The notes below the pieces were generated by a model. The model did no database searches. It had not been told where the DNA came from and saw only the letters and a list, made by a program, of their open reading frames with translations. Shown here piece after piece: positions 24,879-33,536 of a stretch of 36,860 bases of DNA. The stretch spans positions 6,648-43,507 of the forward strand of contig JAJTFQ010000012.1 in assembly GCA_021299955.1 (NCBI GenBank), read 5' to 3'. Positions within the stretch are counted from its first letter, which is position 1; every line of letters begins with the position of its first letter. Origin of the DNA: Chitinophagaceae bacterium. GTDB lineage: Bacteria > Bacteroidota > Bacteroidia > Chitinophagales > Chitinophagaceae. A program made the translations under genes and the position numbers.

Positions 24879-26531
24879 TCACCTTTTCCTGATCTGCTTC
24901 ATCGGAATCTTTCGCTGCCGCGCCAACATCCAGGTCAGAAAATCAGGTTCCGCAAAGGCATTGTCCCAGCTGTTGTGGTTCACTCCGGGATATTCCTTGT
25001 ACTCGACGATCTTCACTTGGAGCTGCTTCAGTCTGTCCACCATATTCCTCGACAGATTTACATCCACAACGGCGTCCTTGTCGCCGTGGAATACCCTGAA
25101 GGCGGTTTCACCTACCCGGTTGTCATACTGTTCAATATTTCCACCGCCACAGATGGGCACAGCCGCCGCAAATAAAGCGGGATTTCGATAGACCAGTTCG
25201 AAAGTGCCCATACCCCCCATCGACAGGCCGGTCACATAGACCCGTTGTGGATCGACCGATTCATCCCGGATCACCTGTTTCAAGAGTTCCTGTGCGGCTT
25301 CCAGTGGCCAGTTGGGCGCACCTGCGTAGTTGAAGGAGAATTTCCCGGGTTCCTGCCCCCTTTCTATGACCGCCCAATAGCTGTTCTCCGGACATTGCGG
25401 TAAGATGATGATCGCCGGGAAGGCGGCGCGGTTCTCCGGTTTCAGGAACATTTTTGCACCATGGATGAGTTGCTTTTCATTATCAGTTCCCCGTTCTCCG
25501 GCGCCATGCAGGAAAAGCAGGACAGGATACTTTTTGGAACGATCGTAACCTTCGGGATAGAGGATTCGATAAGGCAACACTTTCCCTTCAGACAAGGTGA
25601 AGGTCTTCTTCTCGTAAATTTTCATGGCAGGATCATACATACTTTTTGTTAGCCATCCTTGCTGTTGCAGCCATTCGCCGAAACGGTCGATCCACTGATC
25701 CGAGGGCATTTTCTGGGTCTTCATGCCAAACCCGTGTCCGCCGCGGGCATACATATGCATTTCTACGCTCTTTTTGGCGTTCAGCCATGCGCGATAGAGC
25801 GCCACGCTGTGCGGAGCCAGTTCCAGGCCGTCATCGCTGGCGGCGGCCAGGAACATAGGTGGCGCGTCCGTATCGGGATTCCTGATCATTTCGTCCGGGA
25901 AGAAGGGATAGACAGGCGCAACAAACGCGGGTCTTTCTTCCGGAGTATAGTCATAAGCCGTTGCTCCCGCTACTGTCCCGCCGGCAGAAAATCCCATGAT
26001 GCCTACCCTGGATGGATCCAGTTTCCATTCGTCGGCATGCTGACGAACATATCGTATGGCAGACCGCCCATCGGCAATGCTCAACGGGATCACTTTCCTG
26101 CTTTCTGCCTGGAATTCCGGAGATCCCCAATTCGCTCCCATCTCAGCCACAGGGTCGATAGTCATGCTCCGCACTAGACGATACTTCAATACAAAACAGG
26201 TTACCCCTTTTTTTACGAGCCAGCGCGCGACATCAAACCCTTCACTGTCAATTGACAAGGCACGGAAAGCACCACCAGGACAGATCACCACAGAGGTTCC
26301 ATTCGCCTTACCCGGCTCAGGACTAAACATCGTCAAAGTCGGTTTACTGACATTATATACGGCACGGGTTTTCCATCCATTCTGGTTGTTCTCGGCTTCC
26401 GACCAGTCCCATCCCTCGGATCCTGCCGGCGTTCCTTCATACAAGGGTATGACCCTGTCCTGCGCAATCAGTGACAGGTTTAGGAACATCAGCATAAGGA
26501 AAGACAGCAGGCGTATCTTCATCGAACTCAT
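24879..26531 (-). CDS. Two-domain exported alpha/beta hydrolase (acetyl-esterase-like plus PHB-depolymerase/feruloyl-esterase-like)
   Basis: A 550-residue protein with a signal peptide (MKIRLLSFLMLMFLNLSLIAQ; the Met at 26522 is an equally good start). It holds two complete alpha/beta hydrolase domains. Domain 1 (about 60-290) resembles BD-FAE/acetylxylan esterases, with CPGGAF as oxyanion region, nucleophile S182 in GFSAGG, Asp near 233 and H266. Domain 2 (about 305-545) resembles the PHB depolymerase/Fae1-like group, with FLHGAGERG, nucleophile S437 in GLSMGG, Asp near 486-490 and H519 in GVNHNSW. Both triads look intact, so the protein should have two esterase activities, probably on acylated plant polysaccharide. 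No glycoside hydrolase or SusCD pair adjoins it. It converges with the FkbM gene. Confidence 0.9.
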   Translation of the reverse strand: MSSMKIRLLSFLMLMFLNLSLIAQDRVIPLYEGTPAGSEGWDWSEAENNQNGWKTRAVYNVSKPTLTMFSPEPGKANGTSVVICPGGAFRALSIDSEGFDVARWLVKKGVTCFVLKYRLVRSMTIDPVAEMGANWGSPEFQAESRKVIPLSIADGRSAIRYVRQHADEWKLDPSRVGIMGFSAGGTVAGATAYDYTPEERPAFVAPVYPFFPDEMIRNPDTDAPPMFLAAASDDGLELAPHSVALYRAWLNAKKSVEMHMYARGGHGFGMKTQKMPSDQWIDRFGEWLQQQGWLTKSMYDPAMKIYEKKTFTLSEGKVLPYRILYPEGYDRSKKYPVLLFLHGAGERGTDNEKQLIHGAKMFLKPENRAAFPAIIILPQCPENSYWAVIERGQEPGKFSFNYAGAPNWPLEAAQELLKQVIRDESVDPQRVYVTGLSMGGMGTFELVYRNPALFAAAVPICGGGNIEQYDNRVGETAFRVFHGDKDAVVDVNLSRNMVDRLKQLQVKIVEYKEYPGVNHNSWDNAFAEPDFLTWMLARQRKIPMKQIRKR

Positions 26532-26602
26532 AACAAACGAAATGAACTGTGAAAGAATGATTGAATGTACGTCAATCCTGTTTTCTTTGAACCTTTGAAC
26601 GG

Positions 26603-27436
26603 ATGGATAGACTTACGACCAACAAACAACACCCTTTCCTTATCCTGCTTTCGGTGATGATCGTTTTATTCCCGTCATGCCGTGCGCTAAAGATAAAAAG
26701 CCAGGTATCCGATGATCCGATTCCCACAACTGGCTCCGCCTTCTACCGGCAAGCAACCTCCTATGGATGGAAGGAGAGAGACTCTCTGGCCCTGCAGATG
26801 TTTGAGACCGGACAGATTCCGCAAAGGTTCCTGAAGCTTGTAACCATAACCAGCCGCATGACCGATTCCAGCGGAAAAACCTGGAAAGCCCGGCTTCAAG
26901 TCACGCAGGATTATTTCATGGTGGGTACGCGTCGCGATTTCGCCCGGGTACCGATCACCCCCATGGCGGCGCAGAATATCGCCGACCAAACCCACACGGC
27001 TCTTCCGACCCGAAAGATGGTGGACCTGATCCATCTTCAAGCCCGGGTACGGCTCGATCCTGTACCACTCTACGCACATCGCGACAGCACGGTGATCATG
27101 CGGCATCACGACCTGATCATCGAAGGACAGCGGAAAGGGAAAAACGGATTGATCAGCGGAATCAAGAAGGATGTGGTCCTGAGCAGCAAGAATGCATGGA
27201 AAGACCGGACGAAGCGGGTAGCCATCTATGGCTGGCACAAATCAGACGGGAAACCCATCCAGCCGCTTTATACAGGACATGTCGACTGGTATGTAGATTA
27301 CAGCCATGGGATCAGGCTGATAGACCGGAAGGTCCGGGTGAACGGACGAAGAATGGATTACCTCGAATTGCTGAATCACTCCAAACTCAGGGGACTGGTA
27401 TCAGATGAACCGGGGGAGATGATGTTGCGATACTGA
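26603..27436 (+). CDS. Lipoprotein of unknown function
   Basis: A 277-residue protein with a lipobox VLFPSC (C26) after a hydrophobic segment, so it is a predicted lipoprotein. I recognise no established family. Conserved-looking stretches are KLVTITSRMTD, YFMVGTRRDFARVPITP and, near the C-terminus, QPLYTGHVDWYVDYSHGIRL, whose His/Asp/Ser/His cluster looks like a possible active or metal site. The fold seems mostly beta. It stands between divergent esterase and convergent cupin genes, alone on its strand. Its function should be left as unknown; an envelope hydrolase is a guess. Confidence 0.85.
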   Translation: MDRLTTNKQHPFLILLSVMIVLFPSCRALKIKSQVSDDPIPTTGSAFYRQATSYGWKERDSLALQMFETGQIPQRFLKLVTITSRMTDSSGKTWKARLQVTQDYFMVGTRRDFARVPITPMAAQNIADQTHTALPTRKMVDLIHLQARVRLDPVPLYAHRDSTVIMRHHDLIIEGQRKGKNGLISGIKKDVVLSSKNAWKDRTKRVAIYGWHKSDGKPIQPLYTGHVDWYVDYSHGIRLIDRKVRVNGRRMDYLELLNHSKLRGLVSDEPGEMMLRY

Positions 27437-27447
27437 CAGCGTCAGAA

Positions 27448-28185
27448 TCAATTCCACTGGATCGCAAAATAAAGCGCAGGACGCTTACCGATGTTCGTGA
27501 TGTTATGCGGCAGCATCGATGCCACCCAGGCCGTTTGGCCGGTCACGATCCGATGAGGCTTAGATCCTAATATCATTTCTCCTTCACCATCGATCATCAG
27601 GATGATCTCCTCATTCTGATGCGTGTGCGGCGGATGACTGCTCAATCCCGGATTCAACTGGGTGATATGGATGTCGAACCGCTGCATGGTAACGGTCTTC
27701 CGGTCGAAAAGCTGACGCACACCACCTCTCTCGTGCGCCCGGAACGTCATATCAAACCAGTCCATCATGAATGAAGGACCGGCATTTTTCCCTCTTGACT
27801 CATCCCGATCTGATGCAGTCATTCTCATCTCATAGATCTCTACGTCATCCTTGCGGGGATTGCGAAATGCAACCTCGTCACCGGGCAGCACAAACACCAC
27901 CGATCCCTTGTCGAGCCGGCGGGTTGCGCCGTTGAGCATGACATCTACGGGGCCATATTTGATGATGAAAAACAATTCCGGTCCATTGGATGCAGATTGA
28001 AAAACCCTGCGTTTTCCTCCGCGTATGGTATGGCCGGATAATTGCTGGCTTGAAAGCACCGCACCGGAGCCATTGAGTATGGTACCGCTAGGATTCCAGT
28101 CATACACCGCAGTTTCAACCAGGCTCTGCGAGAACGATACCTGAAAACAGGTAATAAATACAAACAGACCGATGAGTGATTTCAT
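27448..28185 (-). CDS. Exported bicupin protein
   Basis: A 245-residue protein with a signal peptide (MKSLIGLFVFITCFQVSFSQ) and two cupin halves. The first (about 65-125) keeps the fold pattern (DVMLNGATRRLDKGSVVFVLPGDEVAFRN) but not the metal ligands. The second (about 165-240) has the metal set H187, H189, E193 and H227 in SHPPHTHQNEEIILMIDG. It is 21 bases downstream of the epimerase gene, so it is probably the last gene of the D-amino-acid operon. A periplasmic role on an amino-acid or sugar derivative is plausible; related bicupins include ureidoglycine aminohydrolases, but this assignment would be too specific. Confidence 0.85.
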   Translation of the reverse strand: MKSLIGLFVFITCFQVSFSQSLVETAVYDWNPSGTILNGSGAVLSSQQLSGHTIRGGKRRVFQSASNGPELFFIIKYGPVDVMLNGATRRLDKGSVVFVLPGDEVAFRNPRKDDVEIYEMRMTASDRDESRGKNAGPSFMMDWFDMTFRAHERGGVRQLFDRKTVTMQRFDIHITQLNPGLSSHPPHTHQNEEIILMIDGEGEMILGSKPHRIVTGQTAWVASMLPHNITNIGKRPALYFAIQWN

Positions 28186-28206
28186 ATTTATTTTTTATCT
28201 ATAACA

Positions 28207-29274
28207 TTAAGACTTATCTACCCCCAATCCTGCATTACCAACCAAATGCATTAACCCGTCCCGCAGCACAAATCCCCCGCGAAACAGATCCTCAGCCAGA
28301 TCGAAACTGCCATCAAGATCCAGAAACTCCGTGTTCGGACAACTATAGGCCACATGCAAAGCAGCCGCGATGCTGACGACACTCTCGTCGTTGCAACCCC
28401 AGAAGAGACGAATACCTGAAGGCGCCGCAACTTTAGCGATCTCGCGGGCCGCCATTATCCCGCCACACTTCATCAGTTTAATGTTGATGATGCCGAAGAC
28501 CGGATCACCAGACGATAACGCTTTTGCCGCATCGACATCTTTGAGTGATTCATCGGCGGCCAATAGATGTCTGACATCCGATGGCAATGCGCGCAAGTCT
28601 TCCTCCGAACCCGTCGGCAATGGCTGTTCAATGACTTCCATCGGAACCGAAACGGTTCTTCGTAAAAAGGTTTGAAACGAGCGGATATCATATCCCTGAT
28701 TCATATCCACCCGAAGGATCGCCCGATGCCCAAAACGCTCATGCAATCGGATCATCCGTTCGATATCCTCTTCCGGATCCCGTCCCAGTTTGACCTTAAG
28801 ATGCCGAAAGCCGGTGGACAGATAGGCCTCCGCTTCTGCCAATGTTTCCTGTACACCCATCACACCAATGGTAACCGATGTCGGCAAAGGCCCTGAACAT
28901 GCGCCGAACAAAGCGGCAACGGGCACACCGCGCCATCGGGCAAAAGCATCATGCAAAGCGATGTCCACCGCAGCCATGGTACCCGGCCTGTCCGGAAACC
29001 GCTCTCGTAACTTTCGGATCAACGCATCATATTCGCGGATATCGCATCCCTTCAGCATCATGACATCCCCGGAACAGAGATTTTCAAAGGTCATCTCGGC
29101 CGTCTCTCCCACAACTTCAGCAGCAGGACTCCCCGAGCCGTAACCGATGATGCCATTCTCCAGCTCGATCTCCAGGAATGCCAGGTCGACATGATCGAAA
29201 TCTCCCCCGGCGATGGCATAAGGTTTCTTCAGCGGAATGCTGCGCAACGAAGGACGGATGTCTAGGATATTCAT
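28207..29274 (-). CDS. Enolase-superfamily epimerase, L-Ala-D/L-Glu epimerase / DgcA type
   Basis: A 355-residue muconate-lactonizing subgroup enzyme. The acid/base Lys is in HLKVKLG (K160, K162). Metal ligands are D190 (RVDMNQGY), E216 (IEQPL) and D241 (AADES). The second catalytic Lys is K266 (INIKLMKCGG). The barrel end has LDLDGSFDL, with the Asp-x-Asp pair typical of dipeptide epimerases that binds the substrate amino group. The adjacent DUF1611 gene (11 bases upstream) suggests the DgcA N-acetyl-D-glutamate racemase arrangement described in D-glutamate catabolism; the dipeptide epimerase role in peptidoglycan recycling is the alternative. The enzyme has no signal peptide and should be cytoplasmic. 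Confidence 0.9.
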   Translation of the reverse strand: MNILDIRPSLRSIPLKKPYAIAGGDFDHVDLAFLEIELENGIIGYGSGSPAAEVVGETAEMTFENLCSGDVMMLKGCDIREYDALIRKLRERFPDRPGTMAAVDIALHDAFARWRGVPVAALFGACSGPLPTSVTIGVMGVQETLAEAEAYLSTGFRHLKVKLGRDPEEDIERMIRLHERFGHRAILRVDMNQGYDIRSFQTFLRRTVSVPMEVIEQPLPTGSEEDLRALPSDVRHLLAADESLKDVDAAKALSSGDPVFGIINIKLMKCGGIMAAREIAKVAAPSGIRLFWGCNDESVVSIAAALHVAYSCPNTEFLDLDGSFDLAEDLFRGGFVLRDGLMHLVGNAGLGVDKS

Positions 29275-29285
29275 ACCGATGGATG

Positions 29286-30356
29286 TCAGCCCTGCGACTG
29301 GCTCTGGGTAATCAAATGCTTAAGATCGGGGATCAGCCTGTCCACGCCTTCCTGCAAGGGCAGTAGTACCGGCCGGGCCAGTACCTGCTCATATCGCTGA
29401 CGAAGGGTCTTCGCCTCTTCGGGCGTACAACCTTCGGTATGCATCCCCACCGCAACGACTTTCGTCCCATATGCCTCGATCAGCCTGATCTCCGAAAGAA
29501 CATCCGGGATCTCTCCCCACTTGGGATTGTGATCCCAGTACTTGCGCTTGGGAGAGAACATAAGCACCGCGTGGCGCGCCCCACCTGATAACAAGAGCTC
29601 CGGACCACAGGGCCCGCTGGGATTGCGCAAACCCGACTGACCCTCCAGAAAGATGATCTCCGGATTGGCCTCGCGCCAGCACTGCAGGATGGCATGCTCC
29701 AACTCACCTGTGACAAAATCATTCAGCGTCGCATCGAAGATGAAACCATACTGACCGCCCTGCATCCAACCCGTCTGTCCTGTGAAGATCATCTCCGCAC
29801 GCAGACCGCTCGCTTCACAGGCCTGACGCAGCAGACGAGCAGTTGTGCGTTTGCCCATCGCACAATCCATCCCAATGACGGCCACCACCGGAACATCCAC
29901 CTTCTTGATATCACCCGTCCAGAAATGAAGCTCTTCACGGGTCTTGGGCTTCCGTACATCTATGATCTCGGCCTGGTAGAGATTAGCCAGGGAAACGATA
30001 TCCTGTTTGTCGCTCAGGAATTCATGCAGACCATTGACGATCGACAGACCGGCGCGAAGGGCCAGCCGGATCACTTCCATCATGTCAGACGGCAACTTGC
30101 CACCGACCGTCGCCACGCCGATGACCAGATAACGAGGTCCCCAGACTCCTGCTAAAGCATCCTCAAGATTGGCAAACATGGGAATGTCGCGATGCTTTCC
30201 ATCCAGCAGGACACCGGCGTCACGACCGGCCGTCTCCGGACCGTCAATGACGCCCAGCACTTCAAAACGTTCACTGCCGCGGATGAGCCCGTGTGCGGTC
30301 TTTGCATCATCCTTTCGGAATAACCCATTGGTGAGTACAATTGCTGGCGACTTCAT
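29286..30356 (-). CDS. dgcN: DUF1611 P-loop protein, DgcN-like
   Basis: A 356-residue DUF1611 protein. The N-terminal Rossmann-like part (about 1-150) carries ERFEVLGVIDGPETAGRDAG and LVIGVATVGGKLP. The C-terminal P-loop domain contains VAVIGMDCAMGKRTTARLL (162-171) and FLEGQSGLRNPSG. As I recall, DUF1611 proteins named DgcN make N-acetylated D-glutamate ahead of the DgcA racemase. The tight pairing here (11 bases to the epimerase) supports the same partnership. The gene name is an inference from that pairing. It is cytoplasmic and lies 30 bases downstream of the deacylase gene. Confidence 0.82.
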   Translation of the reverse strand: MKSPAIVLTNGLFRKDDAKTAHGLIRGSERFEVLGVIDGPETAGRDAGVLLDGKHRDIPMFANLEDALAGVWGPRYLVIGVATVGGKLPSDMMEVIRLALRAGLSIVNGLHEFLSDKQDIVSLANLYQAEIIDVRKPKTREELHFWTGDIKKVDVPVVAVIGMDCAMGKRTTARLLRQACEASGLRAEMIFTGQTGWMQGGQYGFIFDATLNDFVTGELEHAILQCWREANPEIIFLEGQSGLRNPSGPCGPELLLSGGARHAVLMFSPKRKYWDHNPKWGEIPDVLSEIRLIEAYGTKVVAVGMHTEGCTPEEAKTLRQRYEQVLARPVLLPLQEGVDRLIPDLKHLITQSQSQG

Positions 30357-30386
30357 GGATATCGTAGGTTTTGGATTTAAATCGAT

Positions 30387-31916
30387 TCAATGCTTTTTTA
30401 GGACGGATACCGGACGGGTGACCAATCTGCCGGAACGAATTCCTGTGGACCTGCCAGCGTCATACACTCGTTTTCCGTTGACCCATACACTGATGATGCC
30501 GTCGGACAATGCATGGCTGTCTTCCAGCGTCGCTCGGTCGATGACGCGATCCGGATCGAATAAGACAAGATCCGCCAGGTAACCCGGACGAATGAGGCCA
30601 CGATCCCGGATGCCCAGGTGCCGTGCCGTGAGACCCGTCATCTTATGAACGGCCTTTTCCAGGCTCATCAGTTTGCTCTCACGGACCTGACGACCCAGCA
30701 CCCGCGTAAAGGAACCAAACCCGCGGGGGTGGCGTCCGGCGTTCCCATCAGAACAAATATTCGTGTGCGGCCATGCCAGGAAGGCGGCCACATCCCCGGC
30801 GGTCATCGACTTGCCGGCAATCGCCTCGACACCATCCACATCCGGATGGGTTCGCTCATATTCCGCTGCGCGCGCGACCAAATGCAAAAGGGTCTGAGCA
30901 GGTGACTCCCGACGTATCCGGGCGATCTCCCCCAGCATGCGGCCCTCCCAGGCAGGTTCAGGCAGGTATCTCACCAGCATCGAACTGTCAGGGTCGCATA
31001 ACTTTTCAACAGCCAGTCGGGCACTGGCAGTATCCGAATACCTGCGATCAGGAAACAATACACGCAGGGTGGAGTTCCAGAAAGTGTAAGGATAGGCATC
31101 CGCCGTGATATCGATCCCCTCGGCACGAGCCCGCTCCAACCGGGCGATGACCCGGGGCGCCTGACCCCAGTCATCACGGGCCGCCAGTTTGATATGGGAT
31201 ATCTTGACAGGCATGCCCGTAAGTCGACCGATCTCGATGATCTCTTCCACGGCCTCATCCATCTTCAGATCCTCACTTCGGATATGGCTGATATATCGTC
31301 CGCCAAATTCCGCGGCTACCCGGGCAAGTGACACCACTTCCAAACGGCTGCTGTAAAAGGCACCCTCGTATTCGAGTCCGGTGGAAAGCCCCAGCGAACC
31401 GCGGGTCATCTCCTTCGACAACATCGTCCGCATCTTCGCGAGTTCGACATCCGTAGCCGGCCGGTTCAAGTCATCATCACTCATGACCTCCGACCGCAGC
31501 ATCGTATGGCCGGTGTAACTGGCGATGTTGACAGCAAAACGATTCCCGGAGAGCAATGCCTGAAGGGAATCCATCGGAAGCCCGTCGCCGTCCTGACCGA
31601 TGACGATCGTGGTAATACCCTGACTCGCCGTGGCCAATGCATCCGGATTCCTTCGAAGATATCCCAGGTGATGTGAATGCGAATCGATGAAGCCGGGAGC
31701 CAATACCTGCCCGCGACCATCCACGATACTGTCGCCCGGCATGACTTTCAACGCACCCACGGCGATGATCCTGTCTCCCCGAAGCCTCACTGAAGCGATC
31801 CTCACCGGTGTACCTGTCCCGTCGATCAGCCGGATGTTGGTGATGAGGATGTCCTTCGCCCAGGAGACGCTGGATATGCATGTAAAGCATAATATGATCA
31901 CAAAACGCGCATACAT
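30387..31916 (-). CDS. Exported N-acyl-D-amino-acid deacylase (amidohydrolase)
   Basis: A 509-residue amidohydrolase with a signal peptide (MYARFVIILCFTCISSVSWA). The metal motif is GFIDSHSHH (H80, H82) near the N-terminal beta-sandwich. YISHIRSED, the metal-binding ISHIKLA and the C-terminal SDGNAGRHPRGFGSFTRVLG block are characteristic of D-aminoacylases. Export to the periplasm is unusual compared with the cytoplasmic type but is found in Bacteroidota. It would release free D-amino acids from N-acyl derivatives or muropeptide-like substrates, which then enter the cell for DgcN/DgcA. It is the first gene of the four-gene minus-strand operon, with gaps of 30, 11 and 21 bases to the following genes. 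Confidence 0.9.
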   Translation of the reverse strand: MYARFVIILCFTCISSVSWAKDILITNIRLIDGTGTPVRIASVRLRGDRIIAVGALKVMPGDSIVDGRGQVLAPGFIDSHSHHLGYLRRNPDALATASQGITTIVIGQDGDGLPMDSLQALLSGNRFAVNIASYTGHTMLRSEVMSDDDLNRPATDVELAKMRTMLSKEMTRGSLGLSTGLEYEGAFYSSRLEVVSLARVAAEFGGRYISHIRSEDLKMDEAVEEIIEIGRLTGMPVKISHIKLAARDDWGQAPRVIARLERARAEGIDITADAYPYTFWNSTLRVLFPDRRYSDTASARLAVEKLCDPDSSMLVRYLPEPAWEGRMLGEIARIRRESPAQTLLHLVARAAEYERTHPDVDGVEAIAGKSMTAGDVAAFLAWPHTNICSDGNAGRHPRGFGSFTRVLGRQVRESKLMSLEKAVHKMTGLTARHLGIRDRGLIRPGYLADLVLFDPDRVIDRATLEDSHALSDGIISVWVNGKRVYDAGRSTGIRSGRLVTRPVSVLKKH

Positions 31917-32080
31917 CTGCAGAAAATTGATGAACTTAATGCTTAAACATCATACAAGCTAACAATTTTGCAAGACTTACGTGCGAAACCCGCCAGTTTG
32001 GAAATCGTTCCTCAAAAGGACTGACGAAAAATATCCCGTGCTTACAGAAGGAAATAGCTTGTACAATATATCTAACGTTC

Positions 32081-33508
32081 ATGACTGAAAAAATCATACA
32101 CGCGAGACTGATCCTAAGCGTTTTCTCTCTGATCGCCCTGTTTGCTTGCCGAAAGGAAAATACAGGAGATACGGGTAGCCTGACAGCCGCCGATTCCGCA
32201 AAATACAATCCGGATTGGACCTTCACCAGCCATGGCAACGCATATCAGGATTACCAGCGCGTTTTCCCGCAGCAACAAGTCAACAGCATTGAGATCAAGA
32301 TGACCGCAGCCCAGTGGACATCGATCAGGGCCAATGTAAAAACCATCGTCGGAACAGACTTCGGCGTAGCCGGCGGAGGCCCTCCCCCGGCAACCAATGC
32401 CACTGAACCCGACTACGTGGATGTCAGCCTGACATTCAACGGAAAAACCTGGAAGAATGTCGGATTCAGGCTGAAGGGAAATTCCACGCTGCGGACGGCC
32501 TGGCAGACGGGCAACTACAAACTGCCCTTTCGGCTGAATTTTGATGAGTTTGAAGACAAGTATCCGGCCATCACCGATCAGCATTTCTTCGGATTCGAAG
32601 AGATGAGCTTCTCACCGGGAGCCAAAGATCCGTCCCTGATCCGGGAGAAAGCTGCCTCGGACATCTTCAGGATGGCCGGCATACCCTGCGCGCAAACGGC
32701 ATTCTACCGGGTTTCCATCGATTTTGGCAGCGGTTTGCGTTACTGCGGCGTGTACACCGGCATCGAACTCCCCGACGATAACATGATCAAGCAACAGTTC
32801 GGTGAGGAAAAAGGAAACATCTACAAGCCTGAATCGAATCTGACGAGTTTCAACATCAGTCTTTTTGAAAAAAAGAATAATGAGACAACAACCGATTACT
32901 CGGACGTCCAGCAACTGGTCTCCATCCTCAACAGTCCAACCCGTACGAGCGCACCCGCACAATGGCGAACACAGCTGGAGGCCGTCTTCAACGTCGACCA
33001 CTTCCTGAAATACCTGGCCATCAACAATGGGATGGTGAACTGGGACAGCTACGGCGTGATGGCCCACAACTTCTACCTCTACAACCATTCCGTGAAGAAA
33101 CTCACCTGGATACCCTGGGATCACAACGAGGCGCTGAATGGCAGTCCAGGCATCACCGGAACTACCGGGGGAGGTGGACCGGCTGGCAGATCCGGCCTCT
33201 CGCTGAGCATGAATGAAGTCACCGCCTCCTGGCCGCTGATCCGATACCTTGCAGACGATCCAATATACATGCAGTCCTACAAGGACCAGCTGAAAGCGTT
33301 CCGGAACAATTTCCTGGTGGAATCCACCATGCACGCCATGTTTGATAAATATTACAACCTGATACAACCCTTTGCTACGGGTACCAACGGCGAACAGGCA
33401 GGCGCTACCTACCTGACCGGCGGCGCCGCAGGATTCTCGACAGCGTTGACCGCGCTGAAAACACATATCACCAACAGAAGAGCACTCATAGCCAACTATG
33501 TTCCCTGA
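32081..33508 (+). CDS. CotH-family protein (spore-coat-kinase-like), lipoprotein
   Basis: A 475-residue protein with a lipobox LIALFAC (C23). The body matches the CotH kinase-like family: RLKGNSTLR near residue 140, FGFEEMSFSPGAKDPSLIREKAASDIFRMAGIPCA, and WIPWDHNEALNG, which carries the metal-binding Asp. In Bacillus CotH is an atypical protein kinase; substrates in Bacteroidota are unknown. The short Gly/Pro-rich VAGGGPPPATN segment and TGTTGGGGPAG loop look like surface linkers. The following VTC and DUF4956 genes overlap or abut it, so this is the first gene of a three- to four-gene operon. Confidence 0.9.
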   Translation: MTEKIIHARLILSVFSLIALFACRKENTGDTGSLTAADSAKYNPDWTFTSHGNAYQDYQRVFPQQQVNSIEIKMTAAQWTSIRANVKTIVGTDFGVAGGGPPPATNATEPDYVDVSLTFNGKTWKNVGFRLKGNSTLRTAWQTGNYKLPFRLNFDEFEDKYPAITDQHFFGFEEMSFSPGAKDPSLIREKAASDIFRMAGIPCAQTAFYRVSIDFGSGLRYCGVYTGIELPDDNMIKQQFGEEKGNIYKPESNLTSFNISLFEKKNNETTTDYSDVQQLVSILNSPTRTSAPAQWRTQLEAVFNVDHFLKYLAINNGMVNWDSYGVMAHNFYLYNHSVKKLTWIPWDHNEALNGSPGITGTTGGGGPAGRSGLSLSMNEVTASWPLIRYLADDPIYMQSYKDQLKAFRNNFLVESTMHAMFDKYYNLIQPFATGTNGEQAGATYLTGGAAGFSTALTALKTHITNRRALIANYVP

Positions 33509-33536
33509 TCTTTCATCATACCAGGAAATAACCAGG

